Below are positions 1 through 11,130 of a stretch of 64,000 bases of DNA, piece after piece; position 1 is the stretch's first letter, and the number at the start of each line of letters is the position of its first letter. Source of the DNA: Propioniciclava sp. MC1595 (lineage in GTDB: Bacteria; Actinomycetota; Actinomycetes; Propionibacteriales; Propionibacteriaceae); assembly GCF_017569205.1 (NCBI RefSeq), contig NZ_CP071870.1:1984001-2048000 (forward strand), given 5' to 3'. The notes under the pieces are model-generated. The model saw only the letters and a program-made list of their open reading frames with translations. It did not search any database and was not told the DNA's origin. Both the position numbers and the translations under genes were made by a program.

Positions 1-192
1 GGCAGCCAGTTCGACGACGTCTCGGTGGTCCTCCCGCCCCCGGGTTCGCCGTTGCTGACCCGCGAACTGCTGTACACGGCGGTGTCCCGCGCGCGGTCCT
101 CGGTGCTGCTCCTGGGTGACCCCGAGGCCGTCGCCGAGGCCGTCGCGAACCCCGCTCGCCGGATGAGCCGGTTGGCGCAACGCCTGCGGTGA
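1..192 (+). CDS. recD: RecD, exodeoxyribonuclease V alpha subunit, C-terminal end only
   Basis: This is the last 63 codons of a gene that begins outside the window; the frame is open from base 1 to the TGA at 190-192. The peptide begins GSQFDDVSVVLPP and continues through LLTRELLYTAVSRAR. The TAVSRAR segment is superfamily 1 helicase motif VI as found at the end of RecD, where its arginine contacts ATP. RecD is the 5'-3' helicase subunit of RecBCD, which processes double-strand breaks. The upstream recB and recC genes are presumably just outside the window (inference). A second end-resection machine, AdnAB, is encoded 4.5 kb downstream on the other strand. The family assignment is confident for the visible part; nothing can be said about the rest of the protein. 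Confidence 0.85.
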   Translation, partial: GSQFDDVSVVLPPPGSPLLTRELLYTAVSRARSSVLLLGDPEAVAEAVANPARRMSRLAQRLR

Positions 193-230
193 CGGTGGCA
201 ACAGACGGCAACCATCGCACGCATGTTCGA

Positions 231-236
231 TAGAAT
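231..236 (+). promoter_or_regulatory. Probable -10 box of the broken carD-like gene
   Basis: TAGAAT matches the actinobacterial TANNNT -10 consensus. It lies 32 nt before the GTG at 269, which is preceded by a purine-rich GAGAGGGAG ribosome binding site. The promoter and start region therefore look intact although the gene behind them is broken. Confidence 0.4.
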
Positions 237-268
237 CGGACCACCGAACGACGTAGTGAGAGGGAGCC

Positions 269-480
269 GTGCAGTTCACCGTGGGCCAGACCGTCATCCA
301 TCCGAACGTGGGCTCTCGCTGGCCGAGAAGGACCTCCTGCAGGAGGGCGTCGCGCCCCTCGTGGCCGAGGTCGCCATCGCCGTGCGCTCCGACGAGGAGG
401 ACGCCCTCGCCGTGCTCGAGGCGATGGTCGCCGAGCGCAGCGACGACGTCCTGCAGCGCCGTGGGCTGGTGGCCGCCTAG
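269..480 (+). pseudogene. CarD-like RNA polymerase-binding regulator, broken by an internal deletion
   Basis: The GTG start at 269 gives MQFTVGQTVIHP, the first residues of the CarD/CdnL Tudor-like RNA polymerase-interaction domain. The frame then leaves the family. From about 312 a different frame, open to the TAG at 478-480, encodes ERGLSLAEKDLL followed by a helical segment ending RRGLVAA, which is the C-terminal end of the same family (compare the ERGLSAGEK stretch of mycobacterial CarD). About 100 codons expected between these two parts, covering most of the polymerase-interaction domain and the first helices of the DNA-contacting domain, are missing, and the two ends are out of frame. 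CarD proteins bind RNA polymerase beta and stabilise open complexes. The remnant cannot make a working protein. A housekeeping carD elsewhere in the genome is likely because the family is often essential; that is inference. The stop codon uses the TA target duplication of the adjacent insertion sequence. Confidence 0.8.
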
Positions 481-497
481 GGCGTGTCGCGTAACTG
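480..497 (+). repeat. Left terminal inverted repeat of the IS5-family element
   Basis: GGGCGTGTCGCGTAACTG, 18 bp, is identical to the reverse complement of 1363-1380. The TA target duplication lies immediately outside it at 478-479. Confidence 0.92.
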
Positions 498-503
498 ATT
501 TGG

Positions 504-1379
504 GTGGTGGGGGTCAGGGTTGTCTTTGTGACCAGGAGTCCTCAGTTCAGTGACGAGATGTGGGCGCGGATTGAGCCGTTGATGCCGCGTGGGGGCGCGA
601 AGGGCGGCCGTCCGTGGAATGACCACCGGCGGACGGTGGAGGGCATCTGTTGGCGGTTGCGGACGGGGTCGCCGTGGCGGGACGTGCCGGCCGAGTTCGG
701 ATCGTGGTCGAGCTTGTGGCGCCGCTTCAACGCGTGGGCCCAGGACGGTACCTGGGACAAGATCCTCACCGCCATCGCCGGTTCACCGGAGGCAGAAGGT
801 CTGGTCGCGGTGGTGGACGGCACGATCGTGCGGGCCCACAAGCACGCTGCCGGCGCCCGAAAAGGGGGATCCACCGAACTACAAGAATCCTCGGGCCGAA
901 CCAGCTGATCACGCCTTGGGGCACTCCCGTGGCGGGTGGACGACGAAGTCCCACGCCCTGGTCGACGCCTCCGGTCACCTGTGCTCGCTGGTGGTCACCC
1001 CGGGTCAGGCCGGTGAGAACCCCCGCCTGTTGGATGTGATCGATCTTGCCCCTCACCGGGTTGTCCGGGTGGTCGCGGACAAGGCCTACTCCCATCCCTC
1101 GACCCGAACCGAGCTCCGGCGGCGAAGGATCAAGGTGACCATCCCCGAACGCTCCGACCAGATCGCCCGTCGCAAGGCCAAGGGCAGCCGCGGCGGTCGC
1201 CCACCTGCCTTCGATCCCACCATCTACAAGGGCAGGAACGTGGTGGAACGCTTCTTCAACCGGATCAAGGAGTTCCGCGCCATCGCCACCCGCTACGACA
1301 AACTCGCTCGCAACTACCGCGCCGGCCTCGTCCTGGCCAGCACCATCATCTGCCTACGAGACCAGTTACGCGACACGCC

Positions 1380-1383
<4 letters not shown>
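504..1383 (+). CDS. IS5-family DDE transposase, two overlapping frames needing a frameshift
   Basis: The first frame runs from GTG 504 (or the in-frame GTG at 528, giving VTRSPQFSDEMW) to the TGA at 906-908. It carries the N-terminal helical DNA-binding region and the first catalytic Asp in VAVVDGTIVRAH (about residue 105). The second frame, ending at 1383, carries the second Asp in VVADKAYSHPSTR and the Glu in NVVERFFNRIKEFRAIATRY, completing the DDE triad. A +1 (or -2) shift joins them in the overlap. The A4G5 run at 860-868 is a plausible slip site, and the join restores the conserved ADHALGHSRGGWTTKSHALVD region. The stop TAG at 1381-1383 lies outside the element: TA comes from the target duplication and G from the flank. 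Whether this is programmed frameshifting or a mutation cannot be decided from one copy, but this arrangement is common in the IS427 group. Confidence 0.85.
1363..1380 (-). repeat. Right terminal inverted repeat of the IS5-family element
   Basis: This is the reverse complement of the left end, 18 of 18 matching. It is followed by the TA target duplication at 1381-1382. The terminal C at 1380 completes the CTA that is the stop codon of the UvrA-like gene on the minus strand. Confidence 0.92.
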
Positions 1384-3734
<2,351 letters not shown>

Positions 3735-3841
3735 GGGTCCCCCTGATCGGTCGCTGCCCGGCCGGTCGGCGTGGGCCAGCCAAGCATAGGGATCGACCGA
3801 TCCGTTGTCCTCAGGGTGCAGCGTCGACGAAGGCGACGAGG

Positions 3842-4708
3842 TCAGGCCGTGAGCCGACCCTCGCGCCAAGCGGTGATGATCCGCGAGGCGATGGACGACG
3901 TCATGGGCAGGGTCAGCTCGCCCGCGTCGACCAGCCGGTCGAGCTCCCCGACGGTGTAGAAGTTGGCCCACTCGATCTCGGCGCCGTCGACGGCGACCTC
4001 GGCGCCGACCGCCCGGGCGACGAAGCCCAGCATCAGCGACCGCGGGAAGGGCCAGGGCTGGCTGCCGACGTAGCGCAGCGAGCGCAGTTCGAGACCCGAC
4101 TCCTCGCGGATCTCGCGGTGCACGGCCATCTCGAGGCTCTCCCCCGCCTCGACGAAGCCGGCCAGGATCGACACCCGGGTCGGCTCCCACCCGGCGTGGT
4201 GGCCCAGAAGCAGGCGGTCGGCGTCGTCGAGGATCGCGACGATCACCGCCGGGTCGGTGCGCGGGAAGCGCGCCCGCTGGCACGCCTCGCACCAGCGCAT
4301 GTGCCCGCCCTCGCGGACCTCGGTGAGCGCACCGCAACGCCCGCAGTAGGGGGCGACCCGGTGCCAGTTGACCAGCGCCACGGCGGTCGTGGCGATGTCG
4401 GCCTCGGTCTCGGGCAGCACGCCGCCCAGTTGCCGCAGGGACGCCGAGGGCCCCTCGGGCGTCGCGGCGACGGCGAACCACGGGGCGCCGTCGACCGAGC
4501 CGATGAGGAAGTGGTGCTCGGGGTCGTAGGCGCCGCCGGGGGTGATCCAGCGCAGCTGGTCGCCCGTGTCGTCGGAGGAGACGTTCGACCGGTCGTCGAC
4601 GCCGATCACGCGCGCGCCGGTGTGCCGCCACTGCTCGGCCACCCAGGCCGAGTCGAGGCGCCCGTCCAGCACGCGTTCGAGCCGGCTCGTCGAGACCCAC
4701 GGTTCCAT
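3842..4708 (-). CDS. nudC: NAD(P)H pyrophosphatase / NAD-RNA decapping Nudix hydrolase NudC
   Basis: 288 aa. A central zinc ribbon (CGRCGAL ... CEACQ, residues about 122-145) is followed by the Nudix box GFVEAGESLEMAVHREIREE ending SG (about 185-207). Downstream is SQPWPFPRSLMLGF, the SQPWPFPxS signature that separates NudC from other Nudix enzymes. The family hydrolyses NADH to NMNH and AMP and removes NAD caps from RNA 5' ends. The N-terminal domain is divergent, as usual. The gene lies 10 nt downstream of adnB on the same strand. Proximity of nudC to adnAB is also seen in mycobacteria (Rv3199c near Rv3201c-Rv3202c), so the block is conserved rather than acquired. Confidence 0.92.
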   Translation of the reverse strand: MEPWVSTSRLERVLDGRLDSAWVAEQWRHTGARVIGVDDRSNVSSDDTGDQLRWITPGGAYDPEHHFLIGSVDGAPWFAVAATPEGPSASLRQLGGVLPETEADIATTAVALVNWHRVAPYCGRCGALTEVREGGHMRWCEACQRARFPRTDPAVIVAILDDADRLLLGHHAGWEPTRVSILAGFVEAGESLEMAVHREIREESGLELRSLRYVGSQPWPFPRSLMLGFVARAVGAEVAVDGAEIEWANFYTVGELDRLVDAGELTLPMTSSIASRIITAWREGRLTA

Positions 4709-4718
4709 GGGGCCGACC

Positions 4719-7700
4719 CTAGCGAGTGGGCGTCAGCCTGCCCACCAGGCGTTCCAGCCCCGCGCGGTCGGGCAGCCCGGACGGCCGCACCAGCACCCCG
4801 CGGGTGACGTCGAAGAACGCGGCGTCCACGTCGTCGACGGCCAGCCCGTTCAGCTCGGCCCACGCGAGCCGGTAGACGGCGAGCTGCAGCGGGTTGGCCC
4901 GGCCCCAGCCGGTCTTCCAGTCCACGACCTCGGGTCGGCCCCGGTCGGTGAACACGGCGTCGATCCGCCCCCGCACGACCTGGCCGGCGAGGAACAGCGA
5001 GAACGGCACCTCGGTGGCGTGCGGCGTCCGGTCGGCGAAGGGACCGGCCTCGAACGCGGCCACCAACCGGGTGAGGTCGGCGTCGGTGGCCACGTCCTCG
5101 TCGGGGTCCTCCAGCAGCGTGGGGGTCGCCACGAACCGGCGCTCGAGCCACGCGTGGAACAGCTCGCCCACCCGGGCGGCCCGGCGGGGCGGGCGGGGCA
5201 TCGGCCGGGCGAGGGCGGCGAGGTAACCCTCGGCGTCGTCCTCGAGCGCGATCAGGGCGGTCGCCGACAGGTAGGGCGGCAGGGCCACCCCGGCGTCCGC
5301 CCGGCGCAGGCGTGCCTCGGCCAGCAGCTGGTCGGCTGCCGCGTCCCACGTCGCGACGACGGCCGCCTCGTCGAGCAGCAACCCGTCGGGGTCGGGCCGG
5401 TCGCCTGCCCGCGCCCGCTCCACGGACGCCGCGGCCTCGGCCCGGCGGGCCCGGGCGGCGGCGTCCATCGGCGCCGGCCACGGGAAGCCCCGGCCCTCAC
5501 CCAGGAGCGGGTTCTCGGCGGAGACCTCGGCGTGGGTGGCCTCGGCGGCGAACCGCTCGAGCACCCGCAGGTAGGGCGAATGCTGGCGGGGGTTCTTCAG
5601 GTCGCTCCACGCGTGGGTGGTGGCCACGAGGTGCTGGCGCGCCCGCGTGACCGCGACGTAGGCGAGCCGGTCGTCGGCCCGGCGGGCCTCGTCCTTCAGC
5701 GCCTGTGCGTAGCCCTTGCTGGCCGCATCCGACACGTCCGTCAGCTGCGGCACGTTCGCCGCGTCGCCGCGCAGGTCGGCGGGCAGCACGGCCGAGGCGC
5801 TGAGCCAATTGCCCTGCACCCGGTCGGAGGGGAACACCTTGTCGGCCAGCGCGGGCAGGTACACGTCCTCCCACTCCAGGCCCTTGGCCTTGTGGATCGT
5901 GAGCAGCTTCACCGAGTCGGACGCCGTGGGCACCGCCTGTTCCAGGCCCACCCCCCGGTCCTCCTCGGCGGCCAGCCAGGCGAGCAGCCCGGTCAGGGAC
6001 CCGTCGCCGTCCACGTCGGTGTAGCCCGAGACCTGCGCGACGAAGGCGTCCAGCTGGCGGGTGCCGCCCGGGCCGCGCAGCGCGAGCTCGACCTCCAGCC
6101 CCAGGCTGGTGACCACGCGCCGGACCAGGTCGGTGACCGGCCCCCCGGCGTGGGCGCGCAGCGCAGCGAGCTCGGCCGCGCACGCGGCCATGCGCCGGCG
6201 CGCCTCGGCCGAGTACGGCCCGTCCCCGAGGTCGGCGAGTGCCTCGGCGAGGCTCGGGGCGTGGGCGGCCTCGGTGGTGTCGATGATGCGCGCGATCTGC
6301 TCGGCGGGGGGCACGTCGTCCCAGGAGGGGGCGCCGGCCAGCTCGCGGGCCCGGCGCCCGAGGGTCGCGAGGTCTGCCGGACCGATCGCCCAGCGGGGGC
6401 CCGTGAGCACCCGGACCAGGTCGGGGTTCGCCGTCGCGTCGCCGAGCACGCGCAGCACCGCGACCACGTCGGCGACCTCGGGCACCTGCAGCAGCCCGTC
6501 CAGGCCGACGATCTCGACCGGGATCCCGCGGGCGACGAGCTCGGCGTACAGCGGCCGGATGTGGGCGTTGCGCCGGGCCAGCACCGCGATGTCGGACCAG
6601 GCCCGGGCCCGGCCGGAGTCGTGCGCGGCCGCGATGTCGTCGGCGACCCAGCGCACCTCGTCGGGCCACGTGTCGAAGCTGGCGACCCGGATGTCCCCGG
6701 GCGGCGTGCCGGGCGGGGCGACGAGGTCGGTGTCGATGCCGTCCCACTGCAGCTCCTCGTCGGCGCGCAGCGGCGCCGACAGGGCGTTGGCGGCGTCCAG
6801 GATGCGCTGCCCCGAGCGGCGGTTCACGGTGAGGGCGTACGGCGTGGCCGGCGTGCCGTCGGCCTGCGGGAACTCGTGCGCGAACGTGATGATGTTCGCC
6901 GCGGCCGCACCGCGCCAGCCGTAGATCGCCTGGCACGGGTCACCAACCGCGGTCACCGGGTGCCCGCGCCCGTCGGCGGCGGTCGCCCCCGAGAACAGCG
7001 CCTTGAGCAGTTCGGCCTGGGCCGAGGAGGTGTCCTGGTACTCGTCGAGCAGCACCACCGCGAACTGCTCGCGCAGCAGGGCCGACACCGCCGGCACGCG
7101 GCGGGCCAGCTCGGCGGCCACGCCCATCTGGTCGGCGAACTCCACCGCCCCCAGCTGGCGCTTTGCCCGCTGGTAGCCCTCAACGAGGCCGGCCAGCTCC
7201 ACCCGCTCGGCGGCCACCGCGGCGGCCTTCTTCATCGACGCGTAGAGGTCCTTGGTCCGCGAGCGCGGCGACTGCTCGACGTCGCGGAGGAATTCCTCGG
7301 CGTGCGGCACGAGGTCGGCCGGGTCGACCAGGTGCGAGGCCAGGTCGCCGTCGAGAGCCAGCACCTTGTCGGTGACCGAGTCGGGCCGCAGCCGGGCGAC
7401 CTGGTGGAACGGCCCCGGCGCCGCGGCCACGACCCGCGAGGCGATCCGGAACCGGGCCGCCCCGGTCACCATCCGCGCGTCGCCCTCGACCCCGATCCGC
7501 AGCCCGTGGTCGGCGACCAGCCGGGCGGCGAACGCGTCGTAGGTCATGATCAGCTGCTCCCCGGCGTCGTCGATGCCGTCGGTGTCGACCACCCCGGCCC
7601 GGGCCAGCGCCTCGCGGACCCGGGAGCTGAGCTCGGCCGCGGCCTTGCGGGTGAACGTCAGCCCCAGCACCTGCTCGGGCCGCACCTGCCCCGTCCCCAC

Positions 7701-7862
7701 GAGCCACACCACACGGGCGGCCATCACCGTCGTCTTGCCCGACCCCGCGCCGGCGATGATGACGCCGGGCTCCAGCGGGGCGGTGATCGCGTCGAGTTGT
7801 TGGTCGGAGAACGGGATGCCCAGGGCGTCCGACACCTGGGACCGGTCGGTGAAGCGCGCCAC
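4719..7862 (-). CDS. adnB: AdnB-type helicase-nuclease subunit (UvrD/RecB family)
   Basis: 1047 aa. Superfamily 1A helicase motifs are in order: QQLDAITAPLEPGVIIAGAG with Walker A GAGSGKT near residue 40, DEYQDTSSAQ (motif II), GDPCQAIYGWRGA (motif III), VNRRSGQRIL, LTIHKAKGLEWEDV (motif V) and YVAVTRARQHL (motif VI). A RecB-type nuclease domain closes the protein with VVDWKTGWGRANPLQLAVYRLAW. There are no clustered iron-sulfur cysteines, which fits AdnB rather than AdnA. AdnAB is the actinobacterial motor-nuclease that resects double-strand ends; AdnB is the main motor subunit. The start GTG at 7862 is one nucleotide from the adnA stop, indicating translational coupling, and its product VARFTDRSQ leads directly into the Q motif. 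Confidence 0.9.
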   Translation of the reverse strand: MARFTDRSQVSDALGIPFSDQQLDAITAPLEPGVIIAGAGSGKTTVMAARVVWLVGTGQVRPEQVLGLTFTRKAAAELSSRVREALARAGVVDTDGIDDAGEQLIMTYDAFAARLVADHGLRIGVEGDARMVTGAARFRIASRVVAAAPGPFHQVARLRPDSVTDKVLALDGDLASHLVDPADLVPHAEEFLRDVEQSPRSRTKDLYASMKKAAAVAAERVELAGLVEGYQRAKRQLGAVEFADQMGVAAELARRVPAVSALLREQFAVVLLDEYQDTSSAQAELLKALFSGATAADGRGHPVTAVGDPCQAIYGWRGAAAANIITFAHEFPQADGTPATPYALTVNRRSGQRILDAANALSAPLRADEELQWDGIDTDLVAPPGTPPGDIRVASFDTWPDEVRWVADDIAAAHDSGRARAWSDIAVLARRNAHIRPLYAELVARGIPVEIVGLDGLLQVPEVADVVAVLRVLGDATANPDLVRVLTGPRWAIGPADLATLGRRARELAGAPSWDDVPPAEQIARIIDTTEAAHAPSLAEALADLGDGPYSAEARRRMAACAAELAALRAHAGGPVTDLVRRVVTSLGLEVELALRGPGGTRQLDAFVAQVSGYTDVDGDGSLTGLLAWLAAEEDRGVGLEQAVPTASDSVKLLTIHKAKGLEWEDVYLPALADKVFPSDRVQGNWLSASAVLPADLRGDAANVPQLTDVSDAASKGYAQALKDEARRADDRLAYVAVTRARQHLVATTHAWSDLKNPRQHSPYLRVLERFAAEATHAEVSAENPLLGEGRGFPWPAPMDAAARARRAEAAASVERARAGDRPDPDGLLLDEAAVVATWDAAADQLLAEARLRRADAGVALPPYLSATALIALEDDAEGYLAALARPMPRPPRRAARVGELFHAWLERRFVATPTLLEDPDEDVATDADLTRLVAAFEAGPFADRTPHATEVPFSLFLAGQVVRGRIDAVFTDRGRPEVVDWKTGWGRANPLQLAVYRLAWAELNGLAVDDVDAAFFDVTRGVLVRPSGLPDRAGLERLVGRLTPTR

Positions 7863-7863
7863 G

Positions 7864-10800
7864 TCAGACCACCTGCCCGGTGCGGGCCGGGCAGCTCGAC
7901 CGGACCGGGCACCACTGGCAGTGCCCGCCGGGCTGCGCGTCGAACCGGCCGGAGGCGAGCACCCGCCGCGCCTGCGCCACCTTGTGGTGCACCCAGGTCG
8001 GGTAGGCCCGCTCCTCGGGGTCGTCGGTGAGGTGCGGCTTCTCGGCCAGCGAGGGCTGCCGGAAGTCCTTGGGCCAGCCCGGTGAGCCGTCGTGCCGCAG
8101 GTAGACCAGGCTCGCGCCCACCGCGTGCGCCCCCGGCGCGTGCTGATCGAAGCCGCCGTGCTCGATGGCGAGCTGGTACACCCCCAGCTGGGGGCTGGCC
8201 GCCGCATCGGCCACCGTGGGCAGCGACCGGCCGGTCTTGAAGTCGACCACGCGCAGGTCCCCGGCCGGGGTGCGCTCGAGCCGGTCCACCGACCCCGCCA
8301 GCACCACCGTCTCGCCGTCCACCTCGACCTCGGCGCGGAACGGCACCTCCACCCCGACCACGTCGGCGTGCTCGTGCCCCGCCTGCCAGGCCACGAACCG
8401 CTCCACCGCGGCGTCGGCCTCGGCCCGCTCGGAGGCCGACAGCCACGCGGCCGGGAACGGGATCGTCGCCCACACCTCGTCCAGCAGCTCGGACGCCGAC
8501 GCCTGCGTCAGCTCCCCCGTGGCCGCGCGCTCCGCGACCGCGTGGATGACCGAGCCCAAGATGGTGGTGGAGCCGCGCGGGGGGTCGGCCTTCACCTCGC
8601 GGCCAAGGAAGTACTGCCGCGGGCAGGTGAGCACCGACTCGAGCTGGCTGGGGCTGAGCCGGATCTCGTCGCCGCGCGGCGGGGCCGTCGTCCCGGTCGG
8701 GTCGAGCAACCCCCACCACCGTGCGGGGTCGGCGTCGGGCGCCAGCGGACGCCCGTCGTCGTCGACCGCGTCGGCCAGCGTGGCCAGGCGTGCGGCGGCG
8801 GCCTCGCGCAGGCCCGGGGACAGCTCCGCGTCCTGGGCCACGCGGCGCAGCTCGGCCACCAGGGCACGCAGGGTGTGCAGCCGGGCGGGCGGGTCGCCCA
8901 CGTGCCTGATGGGCAGGCCGAGCTCGGTGAGGAACCGGGACGGGCGGTCCTCCTCCCCCTCGGTGCCCTCGACCGCGGTGACCAGGAGCCGGCCCTGCGC
9001 GCGCGAGCACGCGAGCAGGAAGAGCCTCCGCTCGCTGGCCACCAGCTCGCGCGTCACCACGCCCTCGCCCAGCCCGGTCGAGGTGAGGCGCTGCGCGTCG
9101 AACACCGAGCCGCGCCGGCGCACGTCGGGCCACACGCCCTCCTGGACCCCGGCCACGACGGTGAACGCCCAGTGGCGGCCCTTGGCCCGGTGCGCGGTCA
9201 GCACCCGGACCCCCCGGCCCGAGACGGCCGACTCGCGCTGGCTGTCGGCCGGGATCTGCTGCTGGGCGACCTCGGCGAGGAACCACGCCACGCCGTCGGC
9301 GCCGCCGGGCGCCAGCGACTCGTGCGCCAGCTGGAACAGCGCCACGATCGCGTCCAGGTCGCGGTTGGCCCGGGCCGCACCATCGCCGGACCGCAGCGCC
9401 TCGGCCCGCAGCGCCTCGGGCCACGCGGTGCCCGACCACAGCTCCCACAGCACCTCGTCGGGGCGCGCCCCCTCAGCGACGAGCCGGGCCGCCGACGCGA
9501 GCAGGTCCCGGCGGCGTTCCAGCTCGGGCTGCTCGGGCGGCAGGGCCCGCAGCCCACCGAGGGCCTCGGCCACCAGGGTGGGGGCGGGCGTGCCGCCGGC
9601 TGCGGCGTCCGACCCCCGCAGCAGGCGGCCGAGCGTGCGGATGCTGACCGCGTCGAGCCCACCCCAGCCCGACAGCAGCAGGCGGTGCGCCTCGTCGGCG
9701 TCGGGGACGCCCCCGCGGCCGGCCACCTCCAGCGCCAGCAGCAGCGGCCGGACGGCGAGCTCGGAGGCCAGGCCCACCTCGTCGCCCGCCACCTCGACCG
9801 GGATGCCCGCGTCGGCGAGCGCCCGGGCCAGGGGCGGGATCTGGGAGCGCCCCGACCGCACCAGCACCGCCATCTCACCCCAGGCCAGCCCCTCGTCCAG
9901 GTGTGCGGCGCGCAGCTCGCCGGCGATGTGCCGCGCCTGCGTCGCCTCGTCGGGGAAGGTGAGCGCCTGCACCGTGCGCAGCTCGGTTGCGCCGGCCGGG
10001 CGCGGCGTGCGATAGGCCTGCGCCAGGTCGGCGTCGACGGCCGGCGCCCCCAGCCGCCGGGCCACGGACGCCAGCGCCCCGGCTTGGGCCTGCGACCGGC
10101 CCCATGCCGTGCCGAGCACCTCGACGCGCGGGGTCACTGCGGGCCCGGTGAACAGCTGCAGGAACGCGGACGCGGCCCGGGGGTGCGCGCCCCGGAAGCG
10201 GTAGATGGACGTGTCGGGGTCGGCCAGCGCCACCACGGGCAGGCCGTCGGGCACCAGCGCCCGCACCAGCTCCATCTGGGCGGGGTCGAGTTCGGCCCAG
10301 TCGTCGACCCAGACCGCGCCGAACTGGCGGCGCACCGAGGCGAGCACGTCGTCGCGCTCGAGCAGGATGCGCGCCCGGTGCACCAGCTCGGAGTAGTCGA
10401 GCTTGGCCTCGGCGTCGAGGATCGTCAGGTACTCGGCCATGAACGCCCCGACCGTCACCCAGGCCGGCTCGCCCGCGGCGGCCCCGAAGGCCGCCACGTC
10501 CTCGGGGCCGAGCCCCAGCTGCCGCGCGCGGGCCAGCACCGCGCGCACCTGCTGGGCGAAGCCCCGCGTGCCGACCGCGCCCTCGAGCTCGGCGGGCCAC
10601 TCCCCCCGCCAGCCGCGGAGCAGCTCACGGATGCGGAACTCCTGCTCGGGCGCGGTCAGTAGGCCCGGCACCTCGTCGTCGGGGTCGCCCCACCGGTGCA
10701 CCAGCGCCAGGCAGAACGCATGGATGGTGAGCACCTGCGGCGCCAGCGTGGTGCGCCCGGCGGCCCGCACGATGCCGTCGCGCAGCTCGGACGCCGCCTG

Positions 10801-10974
10801 CCGCGTCGCCGCGAACACCAGCGGCTGGGCCGCCCCCGAGCGGATGCGCTCGGCCACGGCCTCGACCAGCAGGGTCGTCTTGCCCGTGCCGGCCGCCCCC
10901 AGGACGAGCACCGGGCCCGTCGCGTCGGCCACCACGTTCACCATGGCAACCATCCCAGCACACGCCTCGGACAT
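7864..10974 (-). CDS. adnA: AdnA-type helicase-nuclease subunit with iron-sulfur cluster
   Basis: 1036 aa with start ATG 10974 (MSEACAGMVAM); ATG 10953 and ATG 10944 are alternatives and the start is not certain. Walker A is GAAGTGKT near residue 30. Motif II is degenerate (VWVDDWAELDPAQ). The helicase region also has FRGAHPRAASAF and VLTAHRAKGRHW. The C-terminal RecB-like nuclease contains LRVVDFKTGRSLP and a four-cysteine cluster, one Cys in LTCPRQYFLGREV and three in CQWCPVRSSCPA, the pattern that coordinates [4Fe-4S] in AdnA. The partner AdnB follows after one nucleotide. The window also holds the end of recD, so RecBCD and AdnAB appear to coexist, as in mycobacteria. Confidence 0.88.
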   Translation of the reverse strand: MSEACAGMVAMVNVVADATGPVLVLGAAGTGKTTLLVEAVAERIRSGAAQPLVFAATRQAASELRDGIVRAAGRTTLAPQVLTIHAFCLALVHRWGDPDDEVPGLLTAPEQEFRIRELLRGWRGEWPAELEGAVGTRGFAQQVRAVLARARQLGLGPEDVAAFGAAAGEPAWVTVGAFMAEYLTILDAEAKLDYSELVHRARILLERDDVLASVRRQFGAVWVDDWAELDPAQMELVRALVPDGLPVVALADPDTSIYRFRGAHPRAASAFLQLFTGPAVTPRVEVLGTAWGRSQAQAGALASVARRLGAPAVDADLAQAYRTPRPAGATELRTVQALTFPDEATQARHIAGELRAAHLDEGLAWGEMAVLVRSGRSQIPPLARALADAGIPVEVAGDEVGLASELAVRPLLLALEVAGRGGVPDADEAHRLLLSGWGGLDAVSIRTLGRLLRGSDAAAGGTPAPTLVAEALGGLRALPPEQPELERRRDLLASAARLVAEGARPDEVLWELWSGTAWPEALRAEALRSGDGAARANRDLDAIVALFQLAHESLAPGGADGVAWFLAEVAQQQIPADSQRESAVSGRGVRVLTAHRAKGRHWAFTVVAGVQEGVWPDVRRRGSVFDAQRLTSTGLGEGVVTRELVASERRLFLLACSRAQGRLLVTAVEGTEGEEDRPSRFLTELGLPIRHVGDPPARLHTLRALVAELRRVAQDAELSPGLREAAAARLATLADAVDDDGRPLAPDADPARWWGLLDPTGTTAPPRGDEIRLSPSQLESVLTCPRQYFLGREVKADPPRGSTTILGSVIHAVAERAATGELTQASASELLDEVWATIPFPAAWLSASERAEADAAVERFVAWQAGHEHADVVGVEVPFRAEVEVDGETVVLAGSVDRLERTPAGDLRVVDFKTGRSLPTVADAAASPQLGVYQLAIEHGGFDQHAPGAHAVGASLVYLRHDGSPGWPKDFRQPSLAEKPHLTDDPEERAYPTWVHHKVAQARRVLASGRFDAQPGGHCQWCPVRSSCPARTGQVV

Positions 10975-11006
10975 TCCCCGATCGGCCCCCGCCCGGCGGA
11001 CCGAAC

Positions 11007-11074
11007 CCACTCCACCGGGTGGCTCGCGCGCGAGGTTCTGACACTTCCCGTGCCCGAGCCACCCGGTGGAGTGG
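11007..11074. repeat. 20-bp perfect inverted repeat between divergent genes
   Basis: CCACTCCACCGGGTGGCTCG at 11007-11026 is the exact reverse complement of 11055-11074, with a 28-nt loop. It lies in the 156-bp gap between adnA (minus) and the small membrane protein gene (plus). No T-run follows on either strand, so it is not a standard terminator. The inner part CCGGGTGGC recurs in the palindrome at 37258-37315, suggesting a dispersed repeat family (inference). It could also be an operator for one or both divergent promoters. Confidence 0.7.
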
Positions 11075-11130
11075 CTTTCGTCCAGCCTCCCGATCACCCA
11101 CCCCGCAACCCAGACGGGTACCGTGTGCCC

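Noticed and set aside
223-480. An 85-residue open frame from ATG 223 as an intact small gene
   Set aside because: Its first half is not related to anything and overlaps the promoter and start of the CarD-like gene; only the C-terminal part has family character. The deletion explanation covers all of it.
4542-8030. Plus-strand open frames longer than 1,000 codons opposite adnB, and similar long frames opposite adnA, gdh, secA and aceE
   Set aside because: They are Gly/Arg/Ala/Val-rich with no domains and mirror well-conserved genes on the other strand; long antisense frames are expected at this G+C.
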